From NCBI GenBank assembly GCA_050084515.1, contig CM114275.1, positions 10,850,001 through 10,914,000 on the forward strand: a stretch of 64,000 bases of DNA, given 5' to 3'. The stretch is from Blasia pusilla. Taxonomy: Eukaryota; Marchantiophyta; Marchantiopsida; Blasiales. Positions 47,290 through 58,853 of this stretch are shown here, piece after piece. Numbering within the stretch: position 1 is the stretch's first letter; every line of letters begins with the position of its first letter. The notes under the pieces are model-generated. The model was not told the origin of the DNA, did no database searches, and worked only from the letters and a program-made list of their open reading frames with translations. The position numbers and the translations under genes are program-made.

Positions 47290-48935
47290 GGGGGCTGGTA
47301 TTCTGGCAGGAGAGAGGAAGAGAGGAGATGAAGAGAGGAAGAGAGGAGAGTCTCTCTTAGAAAAAAAGGGCCAAATCCGCCTCCTCTCTTCAAAACTTTT
47401 TGACATATTTGAAAATTTTGTTTGCTTTCAAATTCATGAAATCTTTAGAAGAGAGTAGGTAACGGTCCACATTCGGGCCTTAAGAAACCTCTTTTTTTTC
47501 AGGGGGCGAGTAACAAGTTGACATCATAAGATCACTACAAACATTTTTCCATCACTCTCCATGTGAGCCTAAGTTTTTTCACATTGCCTGTCTCAGTCTA
47601 CAGTAAGCTGTGCCCATGACTATTTTTTTTGGAGGACCATTGGCAAATAATGTGACTAGAAGTAGCAATCTCATCTCAATGAAAGGTTCAAATAAAGACC
47701 AACTTTGTGAAATGTGAACACAGGAGACGATAATTAAACTAAAAGATTGTTAGCTGTCTAGAGTAAAGAGAAACTGATGTCCCTTCATTCAGATCCTAAA
47801 TCTGATAAACCGAGATGCTGCACCCCTCCCAACCCGTCGGAATTTTACAGGTTCCAACTCTTGCAACCCTTCGGAATCAGCCCCCTTCACTTTTGGTCTA
47901 CCAGGGAAAGAGTCTGACCACTCAAGCAGCCAACTTGTCGAAATCCGACAACTTGCCTGGAAATGGTTGAAAAGTTGCAATGGTCAAAAAGTGAAAAGTT
48001 GCAACCCGTCGGAATCACATGGGTTGCAAAATAAAAATTCAGAGTAGCTAGACGAACACAATCCACAAGTCCAAAAAACATTTTCAGAAAACATTATCGG
48101 TTGAAAAAATCTCGTCCTTTATTACCTCCGAAGGAACCTCGAAAATGTACATTTGATCTAGTCTATGATTTCTTCAGCCTCATCATCTACAAATTTACTC
48201 CTAACTCTCCTAGGTTCCTGTACAAAAGGAATGTCCTGGGATACAAGTGGCTCCTCTGGCCGATTGTAGACGGGGATCGAAAATGTTGGCGAATTCGAGA
48301 GCCTTGGCCCCCCCCTAGGTACACCATAACGGTCCCATATTACCTCATTTGAGTCCCACCGCCTTCCTCAGCAGTAAATCTTGTACGCTCTGCAATGTGA
48401 CACCCATCCAAAATCAATATGTGCTCCGTCCTTGGAAATACCATGATGGCAATCCCACAGGTAGTAGGAATCCAACACGTCTGAGAGAAGAGAAGAAGCC
48501 TACGCCTTGTTTGACGATACTAGGGGAAGGTGCCAAAGTGAAGAAGCCCCGCCAGAATGCCTCTTTAGTTGGACCAACAGGGAAAGAGTCCGATCACTCA
48601 CGTAGCCAACCTGTCGGAATCCGACAAGTTGCTTGGAAGTGGTTAAAAAGGTGCACTGGTCAAAAAGTGAAAAGTTGCAAGCCGTGGAAATCCGACGGAT
48701 TGCAAAATAGAAGTCCTCAGAGTACATAGACGATCACATTCGAAAAGACATAAAAGATATTAAGCAAACTTTTAGAAACACCACCATCGTTCGAAAAAAT
48801 CTTGTCCTTTATTACATCCGAAAGAAGCTCGGAACTGTACATTTCATCTATTCTATGAATTATTTTGCCCTCGTCATCAAATAAATCCCTACTCCAAACG
48901 CTGCAGTCAAGCTCGGTCCTTGAATTCTTTGAACT
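47290..48935 (-). other. Terminal region of the DNA transposon with palindromes and 3' end of its minus-strand gene
   Basis: 47290-47400 is a GAGAGGAAGAGAGGAG-rich subterminal stretch. Palindromes related to CAACCCGTCGGA/TCCGACGGGTTG occur at about 47829, 47934, 47999, 48604 and 48675. A ~330-bp segment is present twice (about 47875-48170 and 48530-48860) and again at 63670-64000. Each copy ends with a minus-strand coding trace (EVIKDEIFS / DVIKDKIFS wording). This suggests two nested or duplicated 3' ends, so the boundary of the inner element is uncertain. No complete gene here. Confidence 0.55.
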
Positions 48936-49446
48936 CACTCGTCATCGTCCGAGAGCTCTTGCAAAATTACTGTCGGCCTTGCCCTCCCGATTTTTGGAAT
49001 CGTGGGAAGTGACGATGGTGTCACTACCAATGGTGGGTCTGGAACCAGAGCTCTCGGCTTCAGAGGAGAGTTGTACGCCCCAACTAGCCTGTCGTGATCT
49101 GCCTTTGCCTCCTTGCAAAGGTCAAACAGTTGCTGCCTTCTCTCAAGGCAGAGAATGTTCCTGCCACTCTGCCAGGCGCCTTTGATACTTGCCCCTGAAA
49201 GGCCCACTAAGTCGAACACCAGTCACCCGGCCTTGAGCAGAGCTCGGTGAGCGTTTGCATCAAGGCTGGCGACTTTTCCCTTCCTCCAAGTACTGGGGTA
49301 CCGTCTTGCATGAAAATTCCCGAGGGGGAATTGTATAAACTATCTAAGTTGTACCCATCGGAGCATGGATCCACATGATCCAGGATCTTAAACACCTGGA
49401 AGTTGTGCTCGAGCCAAACGAAGAAGTAAACATAGGAGTGGTCCAT
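48936..49446 (-). pseudogene. Last exon of transposon gene: SAM-binding half of a beta-class amino-methyltransferase-like domain
   Basis: The exon opens at 49446 after an acceptor (TTCTTTACAG) and encodes MDHSYVYFFVWLEHNFQVFK. Next comes GREKSPALMQTLTELCSRPGD, corresponding to the K-x-P-x-L-L...PGD motif X of N6-adenine/N4-cytosine methyltransferases. After a +1 frameshift at about 49216 follows VFDLVGLSGASIKGAW and the GRNILCLE segment, i.e. motif I (D-x-F-x-G-S-G) and the acidic end of motif II. The exon ends at a stop near 48936 after an acidic ELSDDDE tail. Motif I is degenerate (GLSG for GSG). Family placement is by motif order and wording only. Confidence 0.55.
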
Positions 49447-49922
49447 CTGTAAAGAAGTACATTGGAAACAATGTCAGTAACTTGGCCACTGGTCTACTCT
49501 CAGTATGGTGACATAATGTGCAACACATCCCCAAAGAACTTTGCATAACCCCAGAGAACTTCTTTATAATACTAAACATTGGAGCAACTTGTCGGAGTCA
49601 GACGGGTTGTTTTTGTCCATGAGCAACCCGTCGGAAGGCAACGGGTTGCTGGCTTAGAGCAGCTCATGGTTGGCTAAGAGCAACCCGTCGCTTTCAGACC
49701 TAAGCATTAGCACCTGCAACCCGTCGGGTTCCGACGGGTTGCAGGTGGTAATGCGTTTTCCCTGTGTTTCTGGAATGATGCAACCCGAAGGAAAGCGACG
49801 GGTTGCTCTCAGCCAAGCATGGGCTGCTCTAAGCCAACAACCTGTCGCCTTTCGACGGGTTGCTCATGGAAAAAAACAAACCGTCGGAGAAATACAATCT
49901 GGAGACAGGCATAGAGCCTTAC
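49447..49922 (-). other. Intron of the transposon gene, packed with palindromes
   Basis: On the minus strand a GTAAGG donor at 49922 and a TTCTTTACAG acceptor at 49447 bound a 476-bp intron that joins two exons in phase 0 (SQIR then MDHSYV). Inside are six palindromes at about 49583, 49622, 49678 (half), 49712, 49778 and 49836. The copy at 49712-49747 is nearly perfect, with arms CAACCCGTCGG and CCGACGGGTTG. All could fold as hairpins in the unspliced RNA. Confidence 0.65.
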
Positions 49923-50350
49923 ACGAATTTGACTCGTCGCGGATCGGAGTGGGTACTCATTCTTGATGATCCACGATTGCGCCGTCCTCCACTTCAGCAA
50001 CCTCTTGACACACTGGAGGTTGAAAAGCTCATCCTCGCTCCCTCCAGTCAAAACTAAGAAACAACCCATGTGACTGAGATAAGCGTCTGCAAAGGAAAAC
50101 AGGAGCGCGATGTGGTCATAAGAAAGGGGGATATTCCAGGCGGGGACCCCGTCGGACGGATTCTCGTCCCACAAGTGCAACCTCGGGGCAAATCAGCGAC
50201 CAAGAGATCCACCGCCACCTCTTCGACCACCCCATGGACCGTCCAGGGAGCGTGCCCGTTTCGTTGAAGCTTCGGTCCCAGCGTTTTCAATTTCTCGATG
50301 GCGGGTGTCGATGCTTGGGAACAGAAACTTTTCAGCTCATCTAGTAGATT
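49923..50350 (-). pseudogene. Penultimate exon of transposon gene: catalytic half of amino-methyltransferase-like domain
   Basis: The minus frame gives LKSFCSQASTPAIEKLK, a coil-like stretch, then VDLLVADLPRG and, after a one-base shift, LHLWDENPSDGVPAWN, YDHIALLFSFADAYL and CFLVLTGG. DLPR occupies the position of the D/N/S-P-P-Y/F catalytic motif IV of amino-methyltransferases, followed by a Trp-Asp and a helix-strand pair as in that fold. The second Pro and the aromatic are not conserved, so catalysis is doubtful even without the frameshift. Catalytic motif before SAM motif gives beta-class order. Confidence 0.5.
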
Positions 50351-51228
50351 CGTGAAGTGAAGGATGACGCTTATCCGGGTCGTTGTTTCTCTATGTCATC
50401 CCAAGGATGATGGATTTTATTCCACATCCTGGTCTGCTCCTTGGGACAACCCTGGCGGCTCTCGCTTCCGCTTCTCCCGAGTCCGCAGTCGGCTTGTTGG
50501 GGTCTCTATGACCTCAGACTCTGGTGGGGTTTTTTTTGCGGAGGACCTGGTCCGACCCTCTCTCCGCGCTCGCTCGGACGATTCTGGCTCTCGCCTTGAA
50601 TCTTCAGCCTCTCTTTGGGAAGACTCGGCCTCAGAATTCTTCAATCCCCTTGCCTTGCCTTTGAGATCCGCTGTAGATTTGTCTTTGGCTGTGTGGACCT
50701 TCGACGCCAACTCCGCTGTCTCGAGGGCTTCCTCTTCCGCATCTCCTTCGAAAAAGTCTTCGGGCTGCACAAAATTGAGGATGTCGTCCCTACCTGCGGC
50801 CACTGCATCATAAAGCAGGCGTAGATCTTTCTCGGTTATTTCCTCAGGGTCGTTGAAGTCCAACCAAATCGGGCAATTCTCCACCTCCCAATCGGACATG
50901 CTCTGAGCCATCTCCGTGTCATACATGGAAAATGTCTCTCCATCAGGCGGAGAAGCCCACAATTTGCAGGCTGCCGGTATTTTTTGCCATGTACCTGCAT
51001 TCTTACAATGGACGAGGTACCTGAACACCATGCGTTGGGCAGCTCTTAGTCGAGCTACATCGGCCGCCTGCTACTGAATATCTCGCTTCTTCTTTGCGAA
51101 ATCCCTTTTTTTCGCCTCGATTTCTTCGTCAAGGTCTGCCTAAGGGAGGATGTAATCCTTGAACATCGTCTTGAAACCTGGGTTTTTGATGGGCTTGTCC
51201 TGGATGTCATCGAGCCAAAGTTCAAAAT
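50351..51228 (-). pseudogene. Middle part of transposon minus-strand gene (charged, low-complexity)
   Basis: The 204-codon frame 50417-51031 (MVFRYLVHCKNAGTWQKIP...) has an ordered N-terminal half with WLDFNDPEEITEKDLRLLYD. It then passes into a Lys/Glu/Arg/Ser-rich tail (SSQREAEDSRREPESSERAR), probably disordered and nuclear. Upstream, 51031-51228 continues with ELWLDDIQDKPIKNPGFK and an AKKKRD stretch, with two stops. No known domain recognised. The first codons directly continue those at 52205 once the solo LTR is removed. Confidence 0.55.
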
Positions 51229-52204
51229 TTTCGCGACCCTCATGACCAAAGGAGTGCCAAGCGGAACATCGGAACATTAGGGGGCTCACGCTAAGATGGT
51301 TTGCCCGTTGGAGTAGTTTCGAAGAGGAGACAAGAGACGAGACGCGAGCAAGGCTTCGCGTTTCAGATGTTGTGGTCGCGACCGAGAAACCTGGACCAAA
51401 CGCGGAATGATACTTGAAAGAAGTCGAGTCTAGGAAGTGGGTTGCCAAAGGAAGAATCCGGATTTGGAACGCCACTAGCGTTTGAGAGTTTCTGACTGTA
51501 TTTATGGCCATAAATTTTAGCGATGAGATGCGTTTGGATTAAATAAGGATGAGTTAGAAGGCTTATGGAAAGCCGGTTCAAACGCACTAAAGATCTCTGC
51601 AAACGCTTCAGCAGCGGCTGAGAAAAAACTCGGAAACGATTGTAAGTAGAGTCGGGTTGAGGGCCATAATGAAGGGCCCGACCCTCCTTTTCCAAAGGGG
51701 GGTTTATTGGAGAACCCCAGAAGTACTAGTAAGGGGGAAGGTCTCCGAGAGTGCTTGGAACCTGAACCCCACTTTGGGCGCCGCGGGGCGGCTCAAGGGC
51801 ATGGAACGGAACGCGAGTTTGGGGGTTGGGTTGGAAAACCTACACCAAGTCTATTGAGGCGATTTTAGACATCCCTCTTGGATTTCACCTTGCGTCTCAA
51901 TTACTTGGATCTCAGTTTGGAGCTCACACGAGGTCAGTTGAATAGTTGGGATCGTAGGCGCGCAAGTGCCGTTTCAGATCCCTGGACTAACTAGGAAGTC
52001 TGTTCCAAGTCTTGAAGGACTTGCCATGTTTTGGAAACTAGGAACTAAGGAAGGTTGAGCTTGATGAGACGCCGAGTTGAGAACTCGGTGGGTTGGAACG
52101 CTGGCTGGCCCAGACCCGATTAACGAGAGTGTGTGTTTGGGTGCAGATCAGCGATGAGATCGCAACACTAAAGATTGATGTTCAAGGAGAGTAGGGGCGT
52201 GACA
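51229..52204 (-). mobile_element. Solo LTR (976 bp) inserted in the transposon gene
   Basis: Reverse copy of the 998-bp LTR at 5422-6419. On the minus strand it starts TGTCACGCCCC at 52204 and ends near 51229. Flanks on that strand are ATTTC and ATTTT, a 5-bp target duplication with one change. Deleting it restores an uninterrupted reading, DDF followed by ELWLDDIQDK. Confidence 0.82.
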
Positions 52205-52960
52205 GAAATCATCAGCACTCTCAAGGTTTTCTTCCTCCGGAAATGGCTCTATTCTTTTCAGCTCCGCTTGGAGACCGTCGAGCATGGACTTCCCGAGAAG
52301 CCGCAAGGCGTCCCACAATGACCATTCGCGGAGCCAGTGGGAGATCATTGGATCAGAGACACCCAGAGGATGGTGTGCCACCCTCTTTTGGGCCTCTGTG
52401 CCCTCGAGACTGATTTTCATCAGTCGTATTCTCCTAAATTTGCTTATTCCAGACAAGGCAAATCGATGCATGCGATCGAGAGACAATTTCTCCCCAATCC
52501 AACCTTGCGGATCTTCATCCCTTTTCCGCCGGCGCTTGATTATCGCCTTCAGCTCCTTGTAGAAATCAGGACCAAGTTTGGGGTTGAGAATGGCGATGTA
52601 GCGCTGCATCTTGCTTGCCGTGTACTTTGTAGCTGCAGATACTGCAGCTTGGATGAATTTTGCACGCTCAGAAACAGACACTTTCTCCCTTCGCTCCAGC
52701 TCCAATGCCGGCGGGATCCCGCGGGGCCGACTCCCATGTCTCTCTCCCGAGGAACATCGGACGATTTTGGAACAGCCGCGTGGCCTGAGACGTTTTTTTT
52801 GCGCGGGGCGGGGCGGGGTGGTCTTCGTGCCCCCCCCCTCCCCTGACAGCCGAAACGCGAGAATCGCAACGACTCTCAGCAATGGATATCTTGAAGATCC
52901 TAAATATATGTTGAAGATTAGTAAACAAGCATAATCCAGAGAAGTTACATTAGACGCCAA
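52205..52960 (-). pseudogene. Upstream part of transposon minus-strand gene
   Basis: The minus frame from about 52790 down encodes a helical, basic protein: SVSERAKFIQAAVSAATKYT, MQRYIAILNPKLGPDFYKEL, AIIKRRRKRDEDPQGWIGEK, RFALSGISKFRRIRLMKIS and LREWSLWDALRLLGKSMLDG. No known domain; the repeated Lys/Arg helices suggest nucleic-acid contact (inference). The stretch 52790-52870 is G/C homopolymer-rich and may be junction sequence and not coding. The strand and order place it between the 58.9-59.9 kb N-terminal part and the 50-51 kb part. Confidence 0.5.
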
Positions 52961-53339
52961 AGAACAATGTCATCCACAAGATCCATTAACACAAGACAAG
53001 CACCTTGGAGAAGTCACTTAAATGAATATTTTTAGGTTCTATCTAGATTTAGCAAACAAAATTTTGCACATCTGCATTGTATAACTGCTAACAAAGAAAA
53101 TACATGTTACCTTGAGGTTTGAAGTTAAAGATAGGAGGTAAGGGTCGGTCATTACATAGCGACAAGTGGGATCTCTGAGCTAGTCAAAGAATGGGTGCAC
53201 ACAAGCTTCCAACTGCATGACACAAGAACTGGAAACTTAATCTCAAAGACTCTCTAGTTATAGTTAACAAAGACCAAAAGAAAGGTGGCTACTGCTAAGC
53301 CACATACGAAGGCCCAAGTCTCTATGTCACGGCCTCATG
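52961..53339. other. Non-coding junction, nothing recognised
   Basis: A-rich sequence with no frame and no recognisable repeat. It separates the transposon gene piece from the inserted gag sequence. Confidence 0.4.
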
Positions 53340-54420
53340 GTATCCTCCCCGAGCTCGTGGTGCCATAGATCTCTCTCAAAATCCACGTTGTCGCACTGCT
53401 GGTGCAGACAATCGTGACTGCTCTCGCCCATAACCCATGGTGACTACGCTTTCCTCCGCCATGTTGCGCTCAATGTTCTCGGCGGTTGTAAAAAAATCTC
53501 TCAACGTAGGTGAGGTGTGCATAAGGAGTACCCCATGCCTCACCCATTTGCGCACATCTTGGTCCAATATCGCCTATCATGACTGGATAGCCTGGGACTC
53601 TGTTACCCCCTGAGTGATGCTAATCAACCGACACAAGCGAGTGTAGGCCTCACGCAAACTCTCACCCCGACGTCTCTCCAAGTTGAGGATGCTCTACAAC
53701 TTCTCAATATGTATCTCTTGATAGCTCGTCGGCAACTCTGCAAAGAACTCAACCACGGGGTTGGAACTAGGACAAACCCGACTGGACAGTGCAACTACTC
53801 CAGTTTGAGTTATCCCTCCTAAAACATCACTGGTGGAAGAGGAAGTAGCCTCTCTTGACTCCTCCTCCTCTTCTAGAAACACCTTAGTCCATGACACATA
53901 ATATGGGTCATAGTAGAGTCTCCATGCCTCAATCTCTTGGGCGTATCTGTGGGAGAACCTATGGTAATCGTCCATGGGCATCCCCTTTAGATGTTGGAAT
54001 ATATTGTTCCATGCTATGAACGCGTTGAACTGTCTGGAGTTCCTAGCCCACTATGAGGCACACCAACTCCTAAACTCCGCAATGAAGTCGTGTAACTCTA
54101 GAGTACCGATAGCATCCAAAACCTATGGGGTCTTCTACCCCGGTCGTCCATCTCGTACTCCCAGACGGTAGGAGCACGCAATGTGTACGGTGAATCACTA
54201 ACACACTCCTCTACGTTCTCCCCCTCTTTTGACAACGACAAAGAAGGGGGTCGAGGCGGTCCCTCACGTGGAGACCCTCGGAACCTTGCGCCACTTCCTG
54301 TAAATCCTCTAGAGCTACTCTCAGGTCCACCACCTCACCTCTCAAAGTCTCAAAAGGATGACGTGATGACCCTCGTGCCCCTCTCACAAGATCACTCTCA
54401 ATCTCGTGAGTAATCACTCA
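53340..54420 (-). pseudogene. Gypsy gag fragment (copy D, minus strand)
   Basis: Minus frames give FNAFIAWNNIFQHLKGMPMDD, SNPVVEFFAELPTSYQE, LNLERRRGESLREAYTRL and ILDQDVRKWVRHGVLL, aligning with gag of copy B segment by segment. Multiple stops. No methyltransferase or pol follows; the copy is truncated at about 53160-53340. Confidence 0.8.
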
Positions 54421-54679
54421 ATTCCTATTTTGCTATTCTATTGAAAGGTGTAACACCAAATATCCTTCATCACTTGATACATGAGGATGCAAGGAGCAGA
54501 ATCCCATGTTGGCACTATAGCAGAGTTATATTGGTCAACCTTGCGTCTTAAACTGTCACTAGCCTTTGGCCAAGACTTTCATTTTCTCTCATTGGAAATC
54601 AAGTTATTGTTGGAGATAACCCAATTATATTGCAAATGGGCTGGTGTAGGAGTATCCACCTAGTGTGTACTTCCTATCT

Positions 54680-55015
54680 TGTCGTGCGTCTACTCTCCTT
54701 GAAAGTTAATCTTTGTTGTTGCGAAAGCATGCATTCAGTAGGACATGCTCTCAACGCTTATCTGCATCCAAACACGCACTCACGTAAGTCGGGTCTGGAT
54801 CAATCAGCGGTTCTAGCTTGTCGAGTTCTCGACTCGGCCTCTCATCAAGCTCAACCTTCCTAGTTTCGCGGCTTACAACACATGTAAGTCTTTGAAGACT
54901 TGGAACATACTTTTTGGTTGGTTTAGAAACCACAAACGACGTTTGAGTGTGTGGCGGTTCCAACTGTCCAATGGACATCCAATGAGTCCTTAGCCACGAG
55001 TCACGAGAATGAAAG
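54680..55015 (+). mobile_element. Truncated copy of the solo-LTR family
   Basis: Starts TGTCGTGCGTCTACTCTCC, matching the first ~335 bp of the LTR at 5422, and stops abruptly where LINE sequence begins at about 55018. The stretch 54420-54679 before it has no recognised content. Confidence 0.75.
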
Positions 55016-55017
55016 CT

Positions 55018-55720
55018 CATTTCTTAGATTTCACCAAGTGTTTGTAAAGGCGCGTCATGATAAGCGGACTTTGGATATCCAAAGATTTGTCCACTGATCT
55101 TAACCTTGCTTGCATTGAGAGTCAAACCACCCATTACAAGGCAACCTCCTAGCACTTCTATCCCTGTGTTGGGAAAGGACTAGGAAACAAACCGTCCTCA
55201 TATTCTTCGAGAAGAGGAGCATTCAAGGAATCACTCAATTGGGTAAATTGAGCAGTACGTGTGCGAGCATTGAAATCTCCAACTAGAAAGACTTCACCTT
55301 TGCTTTGATATTTGAGAACATCTCCAATAAGTTGGTGAAACGATTGAATCTGATTGCAAGTGCGCGTTGAGTAGATAGGCATGGACACGGGTGCAAAATA
55401 ATAAACTGCTAGATAACAATAAGATCTCCCAACCAAACCAAGACGTATCCAATGTTATTGGCCCCCGATATCTTGATCTTCTAGACGTATGAGAGGTAGA
55501 AATTGAGACGTGATGAAAGTAGAAATACCTCCATATCCCCTTCTAGCCCGTTGCCTTCTTTGGTTCCATGTCGATCCCACCAAAGTAAATCCTTGCATCT
55601 CCGCAATAGTATTGCTCTCATCTTCCCAAGTCTCCATAATATTGATGATGTCCGCCATATCCCAAACTGGTATAGCACTCACATACTTTGTTGTTGAAAG
55701 GCCTCGTATATTCCACATAA
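55018..55720 (-). mobile_element. LINE endonuclease fragment (minus strand)
   Basis: Two minus frames give the endonuclease start (MWNIRGLSTTK, METWEDE, STWNQRRQRARRGYGGIST) and its middle (GDFNARTRTAQFTQL, the apurinic-endonuclease-like catalytic GDFN). It then jumps to an early RT-linker piece at 55018-55157. This is the only place where the endonuclease N-terminus of the family is visible. It directly follows the 3' tail of LINE 4. Confidence 0.85.
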
Positions 55721-55721
55721 A

Positions 55722-58700
55722 TGATAAATAAGAAATGGTAAATAGATCAAGCCCGTGGGACCCAAATGATCAAAAGGCTGAAAAACTATTACAAGTCATT
55801 CATTCACTGACCCGAAAAAAAATCCCAAAGACCTTCTCCTAGCTGCTGCCTAGAGCACTTGAGCGATGAATAATGACATCCCTAATATAACAACTTAAAT
55901 CATAAGGCACTAGCTGTAGTAAAGAATAGAAATTCTCCACATCTATTTTATGAGCTAGTCTAATCTCTTCATACCTTGGACATGTAACAAATACATGCTC
56001 TTCTTCCTCAATATTTTCTCCGTCACATAACCTACAAATTCGTTCACTTATATCAATATTAGACCATCGTCCTTCCTCAATTCCTAGCCTATGAGACCTA
56101 ATTCTATGTTGTGCGATAATATGACGTAAGAACGTGGAGATCCCCGCAAGTAGGTATCCTTGTTCACAATATATAAGCAAAGGATTAGGATGAAGTTGAT
56201 AAAACTCCATTTTTATGCCCGGACTGCTCCAAAGAATGTTGAGAAATTGCTTTTGTAGATGTTCGCGGAATGCCATCGGTTTCAAGTCCCAATTGCGTTC
56301 CGCCATATTCCACTTTGAAGACCAAGTCACCACATCCGCCATCCGCCCTATGGAATATATGGCTAGCAAAGTCTGATGAGGCAGGCGAGAAATATCAAGA
56401 GATATCACCCTTGCGATATAACTGATGATCAAGTAGAGAGCTTCAGCCTTTAGAGGAAGACAACCTGTTTCCGCAAGAAGAATAGCATGAGGAATTTGGT
56501 TTCTTACACCCAATTCTTCTTGTAGAAAGATCTTTTGCACCCTCTCCACGCGCTTCCAACTTTTCTTCTTACAACTAGGGCCCCAAACTTGGATCCCATA
56601 TAAGACCACCGGCAAGACTAAGCTCCTAAATAAGAACTTTCTAAGACCCCACGACACAAGATGAGCTCTTCTATATGGATTTAAAAATGAATATAGAGCT
56701 TTGTAACCAACTTCTATTCTCTTTTGCACGCAAAGTGCCCAACTATAGGCATGAGAGAAATCAATGCCTATATATTTGTAACTCTTCACTTGTTCTAATT
56801 GTAGACCTTTGTAAAAGAACGAGAACTAGGATCTAGTACCCACTATAATGACTTTAGACTTCTCCATATTAACCTCCATTTGATTTTGGGTACAAAACCT
56901 TGCCAAAGTGTCGAGGTGTTTTTATAAACTAATACCATCATATGCTAGTAATATGATATCATGTGCATACAATAGAGCTTTGATGACGAAGTCTCCAAGC
57001 TCGACACCTTCACTATCACATTCTTCCAACCATTTTTTGATATCATCTATGAAAACTCCAAATAGAGTAGGGGTGAGAGGACAACCTTGAATGACTCCGA
57101 TAGTACTCAAGATCTTTTGAGTTTGTGAACCTTTGATCTTGGCCCGAACAGAATGGTATAACGTGGCCATGGTTGCTAGGAGATTTAGTGGTACTCCAAT
57201 GGCTTGCAACCTATCCCATAAGAGCTTATAAGATACAGTATCAAAAGATTTCTTGAAATTGATGAAATTGCCAAACAAAGCTTTTCCATTGCCCTTAGAT
57301 TTCTCCCATAAAACACATAATGCCAAGATATGGTCGACGGTGTTTTATGTTGGGCAAAAACCAACTTGGACCCGTGCTCTCTTTTGGAAAGACTTTGTCC
57401 ATGCGCTCAACTTTGACTCCACCAATTTCCCACAAAACTTGGAAAAAACACTACTTACCATGATAATGGGGTAGTTTGTCACCAAGTCCTTCCTTCATGA
57501 TTTCTGAATAGGAACACTCTCCCGTAGCGACCAGGTTGAAGGAAAACCATAGATTGCAGCATCATCCAATACTTTGGTGAGGATCAATCCAATAGAATCT
57601 CCTTCCCACTTGAAAAGTTCAATAGAAAGACCATCCAAATCCTCACATTTACTATTTGCTAATCTTCTTACTTGAGTTATCACCTCTGCTTCTGAGAATA
57701 AGCCATGTATTCCTCCATAACGTGGCAGAGATGTAGCATCGGGGAAGAAATAGAGCTTTTCGGAAAAAGATATCAAAGACTTGGGATCAAGAGTAGGTTT
57801 TGAAGGCCGTACTACTAATCGTCTCCAAAATGATTTGGGGTCGTCATGCAGCTCCCTTGTCAAGGACTCTTGCTTTCGCCGCAAGAAAGCTCGTTTCTTA
57901 TATTTCACCAAGTATTTATAAAGGCTCGTCATAATAAACTGACTTTGGATATCCAAAGATTTATCTACTGATCTTGCCTTGCTTGCGTGCATTCATAGTC
58001 AAACCACCCATTACAATGCAACCTCCTTGTAGTTCTATCCCTATGCCGCGAAAAGAACTTAGATGCAGTATTTTTGAGCAATTCGGTTGGTTGCAAACTT
58101 GTCGTGTGTGGATCAAGGCTCCATACAATGTGAGTTAAGAGTTCTTGTAAATATAGCATATAAAGATCTTTTTTACCACGATCTAAGTAAAACTTGGGAG
58201 AAACTAAGACATATTGATATGTCGAGAGAGGAATTGCCTTTCACAGTGAGAGAGTAAACAAAAGAGGTGCATGATCTGATTCAGGCTGAGGTTCTAGAAT
58301 ATGAAATGTAGAGATAAGAGAGCTATTAGTGGGCGAGGACAGAAGATAATCGATGGTGCTAGTGCCGATAGAGGAGAAACACGTATTGGAGTGAAAGTTG
58401 GAAAAATGAGAGGTTCCATTAAGAACTTTCAAATTATAAGTGGCTCTGAAAGTTAAAAAATGCTCTGTCAAAGGATTTTTAGAAAGATCTGAAAAGATTC
58501 TAGACCACAAACCGTCCTCATATTCTTCGAGAAGAGGAGAAGTCAAGGAATCACTCAATTGGGTAAATTGAGCAGTACGTGTGCGAGCATTGAAATCCCC
58601 AACTAGAAAGACTTCACCTTTGCTTTGATATTTGAGAACATCCCCAATAAGTCAATGGAACGGTTGAATTTGATTGTAAGTGCGTGTTGAGTAGATAGGC

Positions 58701-58853
58701 ATGGACAGTGGTGCAAAATAACAAATTTCCAGATAACAATAAGATCCCCCAAACCAAACCAAGACGTATCCAATGATATTGGCCCCCGATATCTTGATCT
58801 TCTAGATGTATGAGAGGTAGAAATTGAGACGTAATGAAAGTACCCCTCTATCG
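55722..58853 (-). mobile_element. LINE 4 (minus strand): endonuclease C-terminus, full-length RT region, 3' tail
   Basis: From 58853 down: partial endonuclease (GDFNA-region remnant, frame 58241-58558 with STIDYLLSS and ESDHAPLLF), RT linker (57495-58159), RT fingers and palm (56922-57326: NFINFKKSFDTVSYKLLW, IQGCPLTPTLFGVFIDDI, ALLYAHDIILLA), and the RT C-terminal region (55839-56789: 316 codons, ending with the ICRLCDGENIEEEEHVFVTCP Cys-His motif). YADD has become YAHD, which removes a catalytic Asp. The tail near 55725-55745 (plus strand AAATGGTAAATAGATC) is the family's heptamer end. It sits inside the transposon gene after the EFRRAIEG codons. Confidence 0.9.

Noticed and set aside
50417-51031. 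Stand-alone gene of 204 codons
   Set aside because: It continues upstream in the same strand to 51228 and, across the solo LTR, to 52205, so it is a middle piece of a larger transposon gene, not a free gene.
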